A DNA stretch of 64,000 nt from Bordetella ansorpii (GTDB lineage Bacteria; Pseudomonadota; Gammaproteobacteria; Burkholderiales; Burkholderiaceae_B). Location of the stretch: the NCBI RefSeq assembly GCF_900078315.1, contig NZ_FKBS01000029.1, positions 197,758 to 261,757 on the forward strand, given 5' to 3'. Each line of letters starts with the position of its first letter. The stretch's first letter is position 1. Under the pieces are notes generated by a model. That model saw only the letters and a program-made list of their open reading frames with translations, made no database searches and was not told where the DNA came from. Both the position numbers and the translations under genes were made by a program. Of this stretch, positions 47,147 through 55,519 are shown one piece after another.

Positions 47147-47453
47147 CTCACGGCAACGACAGACCACGGTCGCAAGACAACACGCTCCCGCTAAAACTGT
47201 CTGGATACTGAACACATCATCACGCCTTACAGGCCGCCGCATCGTTGATGCCGATCGCCACTGAACGAGTGTTCTACGCTGCTCGGAATGGCACGATTTC
47301 CCATTATTGAGACACTCTCCGCCCCACGTTGCGCGATGACATCGCAACAAAGCGCACACTGCCGCGCGACATGCCGATCGTGCCCCATTCGCTGCGGAAC
47401 TGCGTAAACGCGGCAACAGAACGGGTTTTGATCGACGCATAAAGATACTGGGA

Positions 47454-47528
47454 GCGGGGTGCGTGCCGGAGAAGTCGCGCCCGGAGCACGAAAGTGCGAG
47501 GACGAGACTTCGCAGGTACGCACCCCGC
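47454..47528 (-). repeat. Repeat unit B, inverted relative of unit A
   Basis: GCGGGGTGCGT (47454-47464) and ACGCACCCCGC (47518-47528) are perfect arms. The inside (CGGAGAAGTCGCGCCCGGAG, then GTGCGAGGACG) aligns with the reverse complement of unit A (CGGAGAACTTGCGCCCGCAG, then GCGCGAGGACG). Confidence 0.8.
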
Positions 47529-47654
47529 GCCTAAAGAACCAGATTCGCCACCAACTCCCCTCAAATCTGCGATCGACCCGCAACCCAGCCAAATTTAGTT
47601 ACGGAAACCTTATCGCCGTGACGATGTCTATCTCCGGCCAGGGGAAGTCTCCCC

Positions 47655-47660
47655 TAAAAT
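47655..47660 (+). promoter_or_regulatory. Possible -10 element directly before mrcA
   Basis: TAAAAT ends 8 bases before ATG 47669 and no ribosome-binding site lies between. If used, the mRNA would be leaderless or nearly so. No -35 was identified. Confidence 0.35.
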
Positions 47661-47668
47661 CGCCTGCA

Positions 47669-50377
47669 ATGAAGAATTCCGAAACCTCAAAAGAATCCCG
47701 GCGCACCCGGCTGCGCGGCCTGCTCATCAAGGCCGGCGTCGCCGTCGCCGGACTGGGCCTGTGCGGCGTCCTGCTGGGCGGCCTGGCCATCGGGCTGACC
47801 TGGCCCAACCTGCCCGAACTGCACGCGATGACCGATTACCGGCCGCGTGTGCCCCTGCGGGTCTACACCGCCGATAAAGTCCTCATCGGCGAGTTCGGCG
47901 AAGAACACCGCAACGTGCTGCGCTTCGACGAAATCCCGCAGGTGATGAAGGACGCGATCCTCGCCGCCGAGGACGACCGCTTCTACCAGCACGGCGGCAT
48001 CGACTGGACCGGCGTCATCCGCGCGGGCCTGACCAATCTGGTCAACATGCGCAAGTCGCAGGGCGCCAGCACCATCACCATGCAGGTGGCGCGCAACTTC
48101 TACCTGTCGTCCGATAAGACGTACTCGCGCAAGTTCTACGAACTGCTGCTCACGTTCAAGATCGAATCGCAGCTCTCGAAGGACCAGATCCTCGAGCTGT
48201 ACATGAACCAGATCTACCTGGGGCACCGCGCCTACGGCTTCGCGGCCGCCTCGCGCACCTACTTCGGCAAGCCGCTGTCCGAGATCACGCCGGCCGAAGC
48301 CGCCGTGCTGGCCGGCATTCCGAAGGCGCCGTCGCGCGCCAACCCCATCACCAACCTCGAGCGCGCCCGCACCCGCCAGCACTACGTGCTGGCCCGCATG
48401 CAGGCGCTGGGCAAGCTCACGCCCGAGCAGGTGCAGGAAGCGATGGCGCAGCCGCTGGTGGTGCGCGGCTCCGAAGGCGGCCCGGCGCGCGGTTTCTCGG
48501 TGCACGGCGAATACCCCGCCGAGATGGTGCGCCAGCTGATGTACGGCGTCTTCCAGGAAAACGCCTACACGCAGGGCATCGACGTCTACACGACGATCGA
48601 CTCGAAAGACCAGCAGGCCGCCTACCAGGCCGTGCGCGACGGCGTGCTCGACTACACGCGCCGCGCGCCCTACCCCGGCCCCGAAGACCAGATCGAACTG
48701 CCCGACGGCATCGAGAGCGACAGCGCCGCCCTGGACGAAGTGCTCGATGGCGTGCAGGAAAACGCCCCCGACAGCGACGACCTGCTGTCCGGCGTGGTGC
48801 TGTCGGCCAGTCCGACCGAGATCAAGGTGGCGCGCAGCGCCCGCCAGATCATCACCATCGACGACAAGAAGGCGCTGGCCGTGGTGGCCCGCGCGCTGGG
48901 CGACCGCGCCAAGCCCGAGGTGCGCATCAAGCGCGGCTCGGTGGTCTACGTGCGCAAGAACGGCGACAACTGGGAAGTCATCAACATGCCGGCCCTGCAG
49001 GCCGCGCTGGTCTCCCTGGCCCCGCAGGACGGCGCCATCCGCGCCATGATCGGCGGCTTCGATTTCTATCGCGGCTCCTTCAATCGCGTGGTGCAGGCCT
49101 GGCGCCAGCCGGGCTCGAACATCAAGCCGTTCATCTACGCCGCCGCGCTGGAGCGCGGCATGACGCCCGGCACGCAGATCTCCGACCAACCGTTCTTCCT
49201 GAGCGCCGCGCAGACCGGCTCGCGCGACTGGAGCCCCAAGAACGACGGCGACCGCTACGAACCCATGCTGACGCTGCGCCAGGGCCTGTACAAGTCCAAG
49301 AACATGGTGTCGATCCGCATCCTGCAGGCCATCACCCCGCAGTATGGCCAGCAATACCTGACGCGCTTCGGCTTCGAGAAAGACCGTTGGCCCGCCGTGC
49401 TGCCGATGGCGCTGGGCGCGGGCAGCGCCACGCCGCTGCAGGTCGCCAGCGCCTACTCGGTGTTCGCCAACGGCGGCTTCCGCGTCACGCCCTACCTGAT
49501 CGACCACGTCACCGACCGCGCGGGCAAGGTGCTGATGCAAGCGCAACCGCCGCAGGCCGGCGACGAGACCGTGCGCGCCATCGACCCGCGCACCGCCTGG
49601 GTCATGGACGACATCCTGCGCGGCGCCACCGTGCAGGGCACCAGCGCGCGTGCGCACAAGGTGCTGGGCCGCAACGACGTGGGCGGCAAGACCGGCACCA
49701 CCAACGGCGCGGTCGACGTCTGGTTCTCGGGCTACACGCCCAAGCTGGCCACCACCGTATGGATGGGCTTCGACCAGCCGCGCTCGCTGGGCACCAACGA
49801 GTTCGGCAGCGGCCTGGCCCTGTCGACCTGGCTCGACTATTCGCAACCGGCGCTCAAGGGCATCCCGCAATCGCCGCAGGCGCCGCGCCCGCAGGGCCTG
49901 ATCGTGGCCGACGGCGACTACTACTTCTCCGAGTTCCCGCCGGGGCAGGCGGTCGCCGCCGTGGACCTCTCCACGGGCGACCAGTTGCAGGACTTCCTGA
50001 ACAACTACCGCCCCAGCGACGACTCGCCCAGCCGCGTCCTGCAGCCGGGCCAGCAGCCCGCGCAGCAACCCGGCCAGCCGCAATACCAGGTGCCGAACCA
50101 GCCGGGCTACCAGGTGCCGCCGGCGCAACCCGGCCAACCCTCCTCGTCGTCGGGCGACCGCGTGCCGATTCCGCCCATTCCGGTGCCCAGCGCCGACCTG
50201 GGCACGCCCGAGATGCGCTTCCCGGTGAACGCCACGGCGGCCGCCGGATCGGCGATGCCCGTCGCCGGTACGCCCGCCACATCCCTGTCGGCCTCGGGGC
50301 CCGCCCGCTTGCCCGACGGCGCCATGCGCACCCGCCCCGTCGACACGGCCGGTTCACTATCGCCCCAGCCGCTGTAG
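47669..50377 (+). CDS. mrcA: Penicillin-binding protein 1A (bifunctional peptidoglycan synthase)
   Basis: A class A PBP of 902 residues that polymerises and cross-links peptidoglycan in the periplasm. A membrane anchor lies at about residues 18-42. The GT51 transglycosylase has E101 in AAEDDRFYQHGG and QGASTITMQVARNFYL. An OB-type insert precedes the transpeptidase, whose catalytic serine is S483 in PGSNIKPF, with KSKNM as second motif and K674 in GGKTGTTN. The last 130 residues are low-complexity Pro, Gln and Ser, longer than in many homologues. The frame is open upstream to 47459, but the recognisable start is ATG 47669. Confidence 0.95.
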   Translation: MKNSETSKESRRTRLRGLLIKAGVAVAGLGLCGVLLGGLAIGLTWPNLPELHAMTDYRPRVPLRVYTADKVLIGEFGEEHRNVLRFDEIPQVMKDAILAAEDDRFYQHGGIDWTGVIRAGLTNLVNMRKSQGASTITMQVARNFYLSSDKTYSRKFYELLLTFKIESQLSKDQILELYMNQIYLGHRAYGFAAASRTYFGKPLSEITPAEAAVLAGIPKAPSRANPITNLERARTRQHYVLARMQALGKLTPEQVQEAMAQPLVVRGSEGGPARGFSVHGEYPAEMVRQLMYGVFQENAYTQGIDVYTTIDSKDQQAAYQAVRDGVLDYTRRAPYPGPEDQIELPDGIESDSAALDEVLDGVQENAPDSDDLLSGVVLSASPTEIKVARSARQIITIDDKKALAVVARALGDRAKPEVRIKRGSVVYVRKNGDNWEVINMPALQAALVSLAPQDGAIRAMIGGFDFYRGSFNRVVQAWRQPGSNIKPFIYAAALERGMTPGTQISDQPFFLSAAQTGSRDWSPKNDGDRYEPMLTLRQGLYKSKNMVSIRILQAITPQYGQQYLTRFGFEKDRWPAVLPMALGAGSATPLQVASAYSVFANGGFRVTPYLIDHVTDRAGKVLMQAQPPQAGDETVRAIDPRTAWVMDDILRGATVQGTSARAHKVLGRNDVGGKTGTTNGAVDVWFSGYTPKLATTVWMGFDQPRSLGTNEFGSGLALSTWLDYSQPALKGIPQSPQAPRPQGLIVADGDYYFSEFPPGQAVAAVDLSTGDQLQDFLNNYRPSDDSPSRVLQPGQQPAQQPGQPQYQVPNQPGYQVPPAQPGQPSSSSGDRVPIPPIPVPSADLGTPEMRFPVNATAAAGSAMPVAGTPATSLSASGPARLPDGAMRTRPVDTAGSLSPQPL

Positions 50378-50418
50378 GCCTTGTGCAACAGCCGCCAAGG
50401 CTGGCCTGAAATACCCCA

Positions 50419-50450
50419 GCGGGAAGCGGATCAGCTTCCCGTCAGCATTT
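50419..50450 (+). terminator. Possible terminator after mrcA
   Basis: CGGGAAGC (50419-50426) pairs with GCTTCCCG (50433-50440). A weak T-containing tract follows. Confidence 0.4.
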
Positions 50451-50462
50451 GCGCGCTGGGCT

Positions 50463-50481
50463 GAGAATAACTATTATTCTT
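50463..50481. promoter_or_regulatory. Fur box upstream of the PepSY operon
   Basis: GAGAATAACTATTATTCTT contains the palindrome AGAATAA-N3-TTATTCT and resembles the 19-bp Fur consensus. It starts 56 bases before the PepSY gene, so iron repression is likely. Confidence 0.65.
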
Positions 50482-50518
50482 GCTATTTTTCGCGCCCCCT
50501 CGCCTGCAAGGCCGTCCC

Positions 50519-51694
50519 ATGAGCACCGCCTCCAAGATCAAGACCTGGTATCTGGTTCACAAGTGGACCAGCCTGGTCTGCACCGTCTTCCTGTTGATCA
50601 TCTGTATCACCGGCTTGCCGCTGGTCTTCCACCACGAGATCGAAGACCTGCTCAGCGACGGCAAGCCTGTCGCGGAACTGCCAGCGGGCACGCCGAACGC
50701 CTCCGTCGATAGCTACGTCGCCCGCGCCAAGTCCCTGTATCCCAAGGAATTCGTGGACTACGTCTACATGGACGACCACGACCCGAAGGTCTACGTCGGC
50801 ATGACGCCCAAGCTGGGCGACGGCGTCGCCCAGGGCCACGCCGTGCAACTGGACGCCCGCACCGCCGACGTGCTCGAAGACGGCCCGCTGTATGCCGAGG
50901 ACAAGTTCAGCTTCATGGGCATCATGCTGGCGCTGCACACCGACCTGTACGCGGGCCTGGCCGGCGAACTGTTCCTGGGCTTCATGGGCCTGCTGTTCGT
51001 CGTGGCCATCGTGTCGGGCGTCGTGCTGTACGGCCCCTTCATGAAGAAGCTGGATTTCGGCACCGTGCGCGCCGGGCGCTCCAACCGCGTCAAGTGGCTG
51101 GACCTGCACAACCTGCTGGGCATCGTCACGCTGGTGTGGGGTATGGTGGTGGGCGTCACCGGCGTCATCAACGAACTGTCCACGCCCATGTTCGCGCTGT
51201 GGCAGTCGTCCGAACTGCCGCCACTGCTCGAACCGTACCAGGGCAAGCCCGTGCCGACCGAGCTGGCCTCGCCACAGGCCGCCGCCGACACGGCCCTGAA
51301 GGCCGTGCCCGGCCGCGAACTGACCAGCGTCGTGTTCCCCGGCAACGCCTACGGCAGTCCGCACCATTACCTGGTCTGGCTGCGCGGCAGCACGCCCCTG
51401 ACGTCCAAGCTCAACACCCCGGTCCTGGTCGATGCCGTCACCGGCGACCTGACCAAGGTCGCGCAGATGCCCTGGTACCTGACGGCGCTGGAACTTTCCC
51501 GTCCGCTGCACTTCGGCGACTACGCCGGCATGCCCCTGAAGATCCTCTGGGCCCTGCTCGACCTGATCACCATCGTCGTGCTGGGCAGCGGACTGTACCT
51601 GTGGCTGGCACGCCGCAAGGCCACCGATGCCCGTATCGCCGAGCTGGTGCGCCGCCACCAGGCCGCCGCGCAACCGCAACGGAGCCCGGCATGA
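50519..51694 (+). CDS. PepSY-associated transmembrane protein (PiuB-like)
   Basis: A 391-residue inner-membrane protein of the PepSY_TM family. It has four main hydrophobic segments, near residues 20-43 (TSLVCTVFLLIICITGLPLVF), 140-178, 195-220 and 350-375 (ILWALLDLITIVVLGSGLYLWLA). The first periplasmic loop (EIEDLLSDGKPV to about residue 125) is the PepSY region. Conserved His residues (VHKW, FHHE, LHTD, DLHN) may bind haem. Such proteins accompany iron uptake and may reduce ferric siderophores. The Fur box supports an iron role. ATG 50519 starts the similarity, and the stop overlaps the next ATG. Confidence 0.9.
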   Translation: MSTASKIKTWYLVHKWTSLVCTVFLLIICITGLPLVFHHEIEDLLSDGKPVAELPAGTPNASVDSYVARAKSLYPKEFVDYVYMDDHDPKVYVGMTPKLGDGVAQGHAVQLDARTADVLEDGPLYAEDKFSFMGIMLALHTDLYAGLAGELFLGFMGLLFVVAIVSGVVLYGPFMKKLDFGTVRAGRSNRVKWLDLHNLLGIVTLVWGMVVGVTGVINELSTPMFALWQSSELPPLLEPYQGKPVPTELASPQAAADTALKAVPGRELTSVVFPGNAYGSPHHYLVWLRGSTPLTSKLNTPVLVDAVTGDLTKVAQMPWYLTALELSRPLHFGDYAGMPLKILWALLDLITIVVLGSGLYLWLARRKATDARIAELVRRHQAAAQPQRSPA

Positions 51695-51885
51695 CCGCCG
51701 CGCGCTCGCATTTCATGTTCGTGTGGGGCATGCCCATCCTGTTGGGCATTCTCAGCACCTTCGGCCTCTTGGCCGCCCTGCTGGGCACCGGCATCTGGCA
51801 CTGGGCCTCGTGGCTGTCGCTGGCCTGGCTGCTGGTGGTGATCGCCCGCTACTGGCTGCGTCCGGTGCGCCGCGAACGCGAATAA
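51691..51885 (+). CDS. Small two-segment membrane protein in the PepSY operon
   Basis: A 64-residue protein starting in the ATGA overlap with the PepSY gene. Two hydrophobic segments (FVWGMPILLGILSTFGLLAALLG and WLSLAWLLVVIARYWL) are joined by a short loop with GTGIWHWAS. The positive C-terminal tail suggests both ends lie in the cytoplasm. I do not know its function. The tight coupling implies a role in the same iron-regulated step. Confidence 0.85.
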   Translation: MTAARSHFMFVWGMPILLGILSTFGLLAALLGTGIWHWASWLSLAWLLVVIARYWLRPVRRERE

Positions 51886-51919
51886 GCCTGCCCACGACCA
51901 CCCGGCGTACGCCCAAAAC

Positions 51920-51968
51920 ACATCGCCGCCCACGAGACCGCTTCGAGCGGTTCCGTGGGCGGCGATGT
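51920..51968. terminator. Bidirectional terminator between the PepSY operon and the aldo/keto reductase
   Basis: A perfect 15-bp stem (ACATCGCCGCCCACG, 51920-51934, with its complement at 51954-51968) holds an inner ACCGC/GCGGT hairpin. CTTT follows on + and TGTTTT on -, so both convergent genes can end here. Confidence 0.82.
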
Positions 51969-51985
51969 CTTTACGGCCCGACGCT

Positions 51986-52810
51986 TTACTTGAAGCTTTC
52001 CGGATCCGGCCCCAGGCGGCCGCTGTCGGGAATGCCGTCGATGGCAGCCATCTCATCGGCCGACAGCTCGAAACCGAACACGTCGAGATTGGCGCGGATG
52101 CGTTCCGGCGTCACCGACTTCGGAATCGCGATCAGGCCGTTCTGCACGTGCCAGCGCAGCGTGACCTGGGCGGGCGTCTTGCCATGCTTGCGCGCGATGC
52201 CGGCGATGGTCTCGTCGTGCAGCGTGCCGCCCTGGCCCAGCGGACTCCAGGACTCGGTAGCGATGCCGTGCTCGGCGTGGAAGGCGCGCAGTTCGCGCTG
52301 GTTGAAGCCAGGATGCAGCTCGATCTGGTTCACGGCGGGCACCACGCCGGTTTCGTCGATCAGGCGCTGCAGATTGGCCTTCGTGAAGTTGGACACGCCG
52401 ATCGAACGCGCGCGGCCGTCTTCCTTCATGGCCACCATGGCGCGCCAGGCATCGACGAAACGGTCGCTGCCGGCAACCGGCCAGTGGATCAGGTACAAGT
52501 CGACGTAAGCCAGGCCGAGCTTCTGCAGGCTTTCGTCCATCGCGCGCTGCGCGTCGTCGTAGCCGTGCTTGTCGTTCCACAGCTTGGTGGTGACGAACAG
52601 GTCTTTGCGGCCCACGCGCGCGGCGCGCAGCCCCTCGCCCACGCCCGGTTCGTTGCCGTAGATGGCCGCGGTGTCGATCGAGCGGTAGCCCGCCGCCAGG
52701 GCCTCCTGGACGGCAGCGCTGGCCTGGTCGTTCGGCACCTGCCAGACGCCGAACCCCAACTGGGGCATCGCGTTGCCATCGTTCAACTTGAATACGGGGA
52801 CTTGCGCCAT
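51986..52810 (-). CDS. Aldo/keto reductase (2,5-diketo-D-gluconate reductase type)
   Basis: A 274-residue NADPH-dependent carbonyl reductase with a TIM barrel. The catalytic tetrad is D46, Y51, K76 and H109 (RSIDTAAIYGNE, VTTKLW, YLIHWP). GVSNFTKANLQRLI and the cofactor loop IPKSVTPERIRANLDVF are family blocks. ATG 52810 has GGGAGG 7 bases upstream. The length matches DkgA/DkgB. Substrates may include methylglyoxal and other aldehydes, which cannot be fixed from sequence. Confidence 0.94.
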   Translation of the reverse strand: MAQVPVFKLNDGNAMPQLGFGVWQVPNDQASAAVQEALAAGYRSIDTAAIYGNEPGVGEGLRAARVGRKDLFVTTKLWNDKHGYDDAQRAMDESLQKLGLAYVDLYLIHWPVAGSDRFVDAWRAMVAMKEDGRARSIGVSNFTKANLQRLIDETGVVPAVNQIELHPGFNQRELRAFHAEHGIATESWSPLGQGGTLHDETIAGIARKHGKTPAQVTLRWHVQNGLIAIPKSVTPERIRANLDVFGFELSADEMAAIDGIPDSGRLGPDPESFK

Positions 52811-53024
52811 ACAACCTCCCTGAAAATCGTGTTGCCGCATCGAGAACGGCGCCAGGGCCGCAAGAGCGCTCATTGCCGGCCCGGACGTTCTGCGCGAGAG
52901 TCTGATGAATGCCATGCGGGACGGCGTCATCGGATGATGGCGCCATCCGGCAGGATGACAGGCCTGTATAGCATAATGCGTGCCGCATCGGCCTCACGGG
53001 CTTGTCACGCCCCTTGAAACAGTC

Positions 53025-54830
53025 ATGAGCAAATCCGACAATTCCGCCCCGCAAGGCCGCCTCGCCACCCTGAAACCCCTGCTGCCCTATCTGTGGCCCA
53101 AGGGCCGCAAGGACCTGCGCTGGCGCGTCGTGGCGGCCGTGCTCGCCCTGCTGGGCGCGCAGATCGCCCAGGCCTACGTGCCCATCCTGTACAAGCACGC
53201 CGTCGACCACCTGGGCGGCCCGCAGCCCAATGGGCTGATCACGGTGCCGCTGGGCATCATCCTGGGCTATGGCGCGGCCCGGGTGCTGTCGCTGCTGTTC
53301 TCCGAATTGCGCGACGCCATCTTCGCCAAGGTCGGCCAGCACGCCATCCGCGCGGTCGCGCTGCAGGTCTTCCAGCATCTGCACGCGCTGGCGCTGCGCT
53401 TTCACCTGGCGCGCCAGACGGGCGGCCTGACGCGCGCCATCGAGCGCGGCACCAAGGGCATCCAGACACTGCTGTCCTACCTTTTGTTCAGCATCCTGCC
53501 CACCTTCTTCCAGATCGCGCTGGTCTGCGTGATCCTGTGGCGGATGTTCGACATCTGGCTGGCCCTGGCCACCGCCGGCACGGTCACGCTGTACCTGGCT
53601 TACACGCTGGCGGTCACCGAATGGCGCACCAAGTTCCGCCGCCAGATGAACGACACCGACTCCGAGGCCAACACCAAGGCCATCGAGAGCCTGCTGAACT
53701 ACGAGACCGTGAAGTACTTCGGCAACGAGGCCCACGAAGCCGCCCGCTTCGACGCCTCGCTGCAGCGCTACGAGCGCGCCGCCGTGCGCAGCCAGGTCAG
53801 CCTGTCCATCCTGAACGTCGGCCAGGCGCTCATCATCTCGATCGGCCTGACCGTGGTGATGGCGATGGCCGCCCAGGGCATCGCCGATGGCCGGCACACG
53901 CTGGGCGACTTCGTGCTGGTCAATACCTACCTGCTGCAGCTGTACCAGCCACTGAATTTCTTCGGTTTCATCTACCGCGAGATCAAGCAGGCGCTGGTCG
54001 ACATGGAAAGCATGTTCACGCTGCTGGGCCAACAGCGTGAAGTGGCCGATGCGCCCGGCGCTCGGCCCCTGAAGGTGGACGGCGCCGCGCTGGAGTTCCG
54101 CGACGTGCATTTCGGCTACGACCCGCGCCGCCCCATCCTGAAAGGCGTCAGCTTCAGCGTGCCGGCCGGCAAGACCGTGGCCGTGGTGGGCGCATCGGGC
54201 GCGGGCAAATCCACGCTGGCGCGCCTGGTGTTCCGTTTCTACGACGTGGATGCGGGCGCCATCCTGATCGACGGCCAGGACATCCGCCTGGTCACGCAGT
54301 CCAGCGTGCGGGCGGCCATCGGCGTGGTGCCGCAGGACACCGTGCTGTTCAACGACACCATCCACTACAACATCGGCTACGGCCGCCCCGGCGCCACCGA
54401 GGCGGAGATCGAGGAGGCCGCGCGCCTGGCCCACATCCACGCGCACATCCTGTCCATGCCCGACGGCTACCGGACCGTGGTGGGTGAACGCGGCCTGAAG
54501 CTGTCGGGCGGCGAAAAGCAGCGTGTGGCCATCGCCCGCACCATCCTGAAGAACCCGGCGATCTTCCTGTTCGACGAGGCCACCAGCGCCCTGGACACGC
54601 ACACCGAGCGCGAGATCCAGGCCAACCTGCGCGAAGTCAGCCGCGGCCGCACCACGCTGATCATCGCCCACCGCCTGTCCACCATCGCCGATGCCGACGA
54701 GATCCTGGTCATGGGCGACGGACGCATCGTCGAACGCGGACGGCACCACGACCTGCTGGCGCAGGGTGGCGTCTATGCGGGATTGTGGGCACGCCAGCAG
54801 GAATCGTCGCGCGCGACGGACGGCGCCTGA
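53025..54830 (+). CDS. Atm1-type ABC exporter (fused permease and ATPase)
   Basis: A 601-residue half-transporter of the Atm1/HMT1 family, which exports glutathione-linked metal or sulfur compounds. The membrane domain has six segments up to about residue 325, with the family motif NYETVKYFGNEAHEAARFD after the fourth. The ATPase domain has Walker A GASGAGKST near residue 389, signature LSGGEKQR near 493 and Walker B IFLFDEATSALD. It works as a homodimer in the inner membrane. It is a single gene; the nearest -10 candidate (CATAAT) lies about 50 bases upstream. Confidence 0.94.
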   Translation: MSKSDNSAPQGRLATLKPLLPYLWPKGRKDLRWRVVAAVLALLGAQIAQAYVPILYKHAVDHLGGPQPNGLITVPLGIILGYGAARVLSLLFSELRDAIFAKVGQHAIRAVALQVFQHLHALALRFHLARQTGGLTRAIERGTKGIQTLLSYLLFSILPTFFQIALVCVILWRMFDIWLALATAGTVTLYLAYTLAVTEWRTKFRRQMNDTDSEANTKAIESLLNYETVKYFGNEAHEAARFDASLQRYERAAVRSQVSLSILNVGQALIISIGLTVVMAMAAQGIADGRHTLGDFVLVNTYLLQLYQPLNFFGFIYREIKQALVDMESMFTLLGQQREVADAPGARPLKVDGAALEFRDVHFGYDPRRPILKGVSFSVPAGKTVAVVGASGAGKSTLARLVFRFYDVDAGAILIDGQDIRLVTQSSVRAAIGVVPQDTVLFNDTIHYNIGYGRPGATEAEIEEAARLAHIHAHILSMPDGYRTVVGERGLKLSGGEKQRVAIARTILKNPAIFLFDEATSALDTHTEREIQANLREVSRGRTTLIIAHRLSTIADADEILVMGDGRIVERGRHHDLLAQGGVYAGLWARQQESSRATDGA

Positions 54831-54837
54831 AGCGGAC

Positions 54838-55083
54838 CTACTGCGGCAGGGGGTCGGGCAGGCCGTCGGGGTCGACCGACCGCACGGCCGCCAGCGCATT
54901 GCGCGCGGCGGACATCGCTTCGATCGTGTTGCGGAAACGGCGCGAGGTGAAAATCTCGAACACCTGGGCGTCGGCCTCGCCCGCCACGGCCTTGGTTTCG
55001 ATGAACGCCCGGGCGGGAATGCCGCCCTGAGGATGCGTGGCGTAGGCCACCACGTTGAAACCATCAAGCACTTTCGATGACAT
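54838..55083 (-). CDS. Small protein of unknown function (81 residues)
   Basis: A short acidic-basic protein starting MSSKVLDGFNVVAYATHPQGGIPARAFIETK and continuing FTSRRFRNTIEAMSAARNALAAVRSVD. It looks globular, with strands then a helix, and has no signal or membrane segment. I do not recognise the family. ATG 55083 is chosen over the longer open frame. The stop lies 7 bases from the convergent ABC exporter stop. Confidence 0.7.
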   Translation of the reverse strand: MSSKVLDGFNVVAYATHPQGGIPARAFIETKAVAGEADAQVFEIFTSRRFRNTIEAMSAARNALAAVRSVDPDGLPDPLPQ

Positions 55084-55199
55084 GCTGGTATCCCTTCTTG
55101 CGCGCCATGCAAGGGCGCTACCAGCCGATAACGGCGGGAAAACCCACAAGCTTAAGAGGGTTAATGCGCTTCCTTGCCGGCGCCATCGGCCAGGGGAAA

Positions 55200-55415
55200 T
55201 CAGGGGGCCAGGCGAAAACCCATGTCGAAGCCCCACCGATCGGTTTCACGCAGCCACTTGGATTCGCAACGTACGCAACGGAAGTGCTCCACGCGGTTGT
55301 TCTCGCGGCCTTGCTGCGTGGGGCTGGTGAAGCCCTGATAACCCAGTTCGCCATGCGGCGACACGCCGGACAGACCGGCGGTAATGGACCGGCACGCTGG
55401 ACACATGACACTCAT
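55200..55415 (-). CDS. Small protein with two CxxC pairs (zinc-ribbon-like)
   Basis: A 71-residue protein beginning MSVMCPACRS, with a second knuckle FRCVRCESKW, so two CxxC pairs are spaced as in a zinc ribbon. It ends WGFDMGFRLAP. GGGGAA precedes ATG 55415; an upstream TTG at 55430 is also possible. The role is unknown: small zinc ribbons often contact DNA, RNA or another protein. Confidence 0.75.
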   Translation of the reverse strand: MSVMCPACRSITAGLSGVSPHGELGYQGFTSPTQQGRENNRVEHFRCVRCESKWLRETDRWGFDMGFRLAP

Positions 55416-55519
55416 GACTTTCCCCGACAATTCCGTGTAACCAACGAATTGTAAGGGGTTTCGTCAAATTCGGACGCCCTGCCGTGGTACGAATGCGTCA
55501 CTCTCCTATGAGAAGTGAT

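Larger units (their letters stand above)
47027..47668. other. Intergenic region of about 640 bases with repeat elements, no recognisable gene
   Basis: Between the S9 terminator and the PBP1A start no frame on either strand looks coding. The composition is lower in GC than the flanks. It contains two related inverted repeat units (47074-47146 and 47454-47528) in opposite orientation and, just before PBP1A, a TAAAAT hexamer. Confidence 0.6.

Noticed and set aside
47135-47440. A 101-codon open frame on - inside the repeat-bearing gap
   Set aside because: It begins within one repeat arm, is Cys/Arg-rich with no domain, and has no initiation signal.
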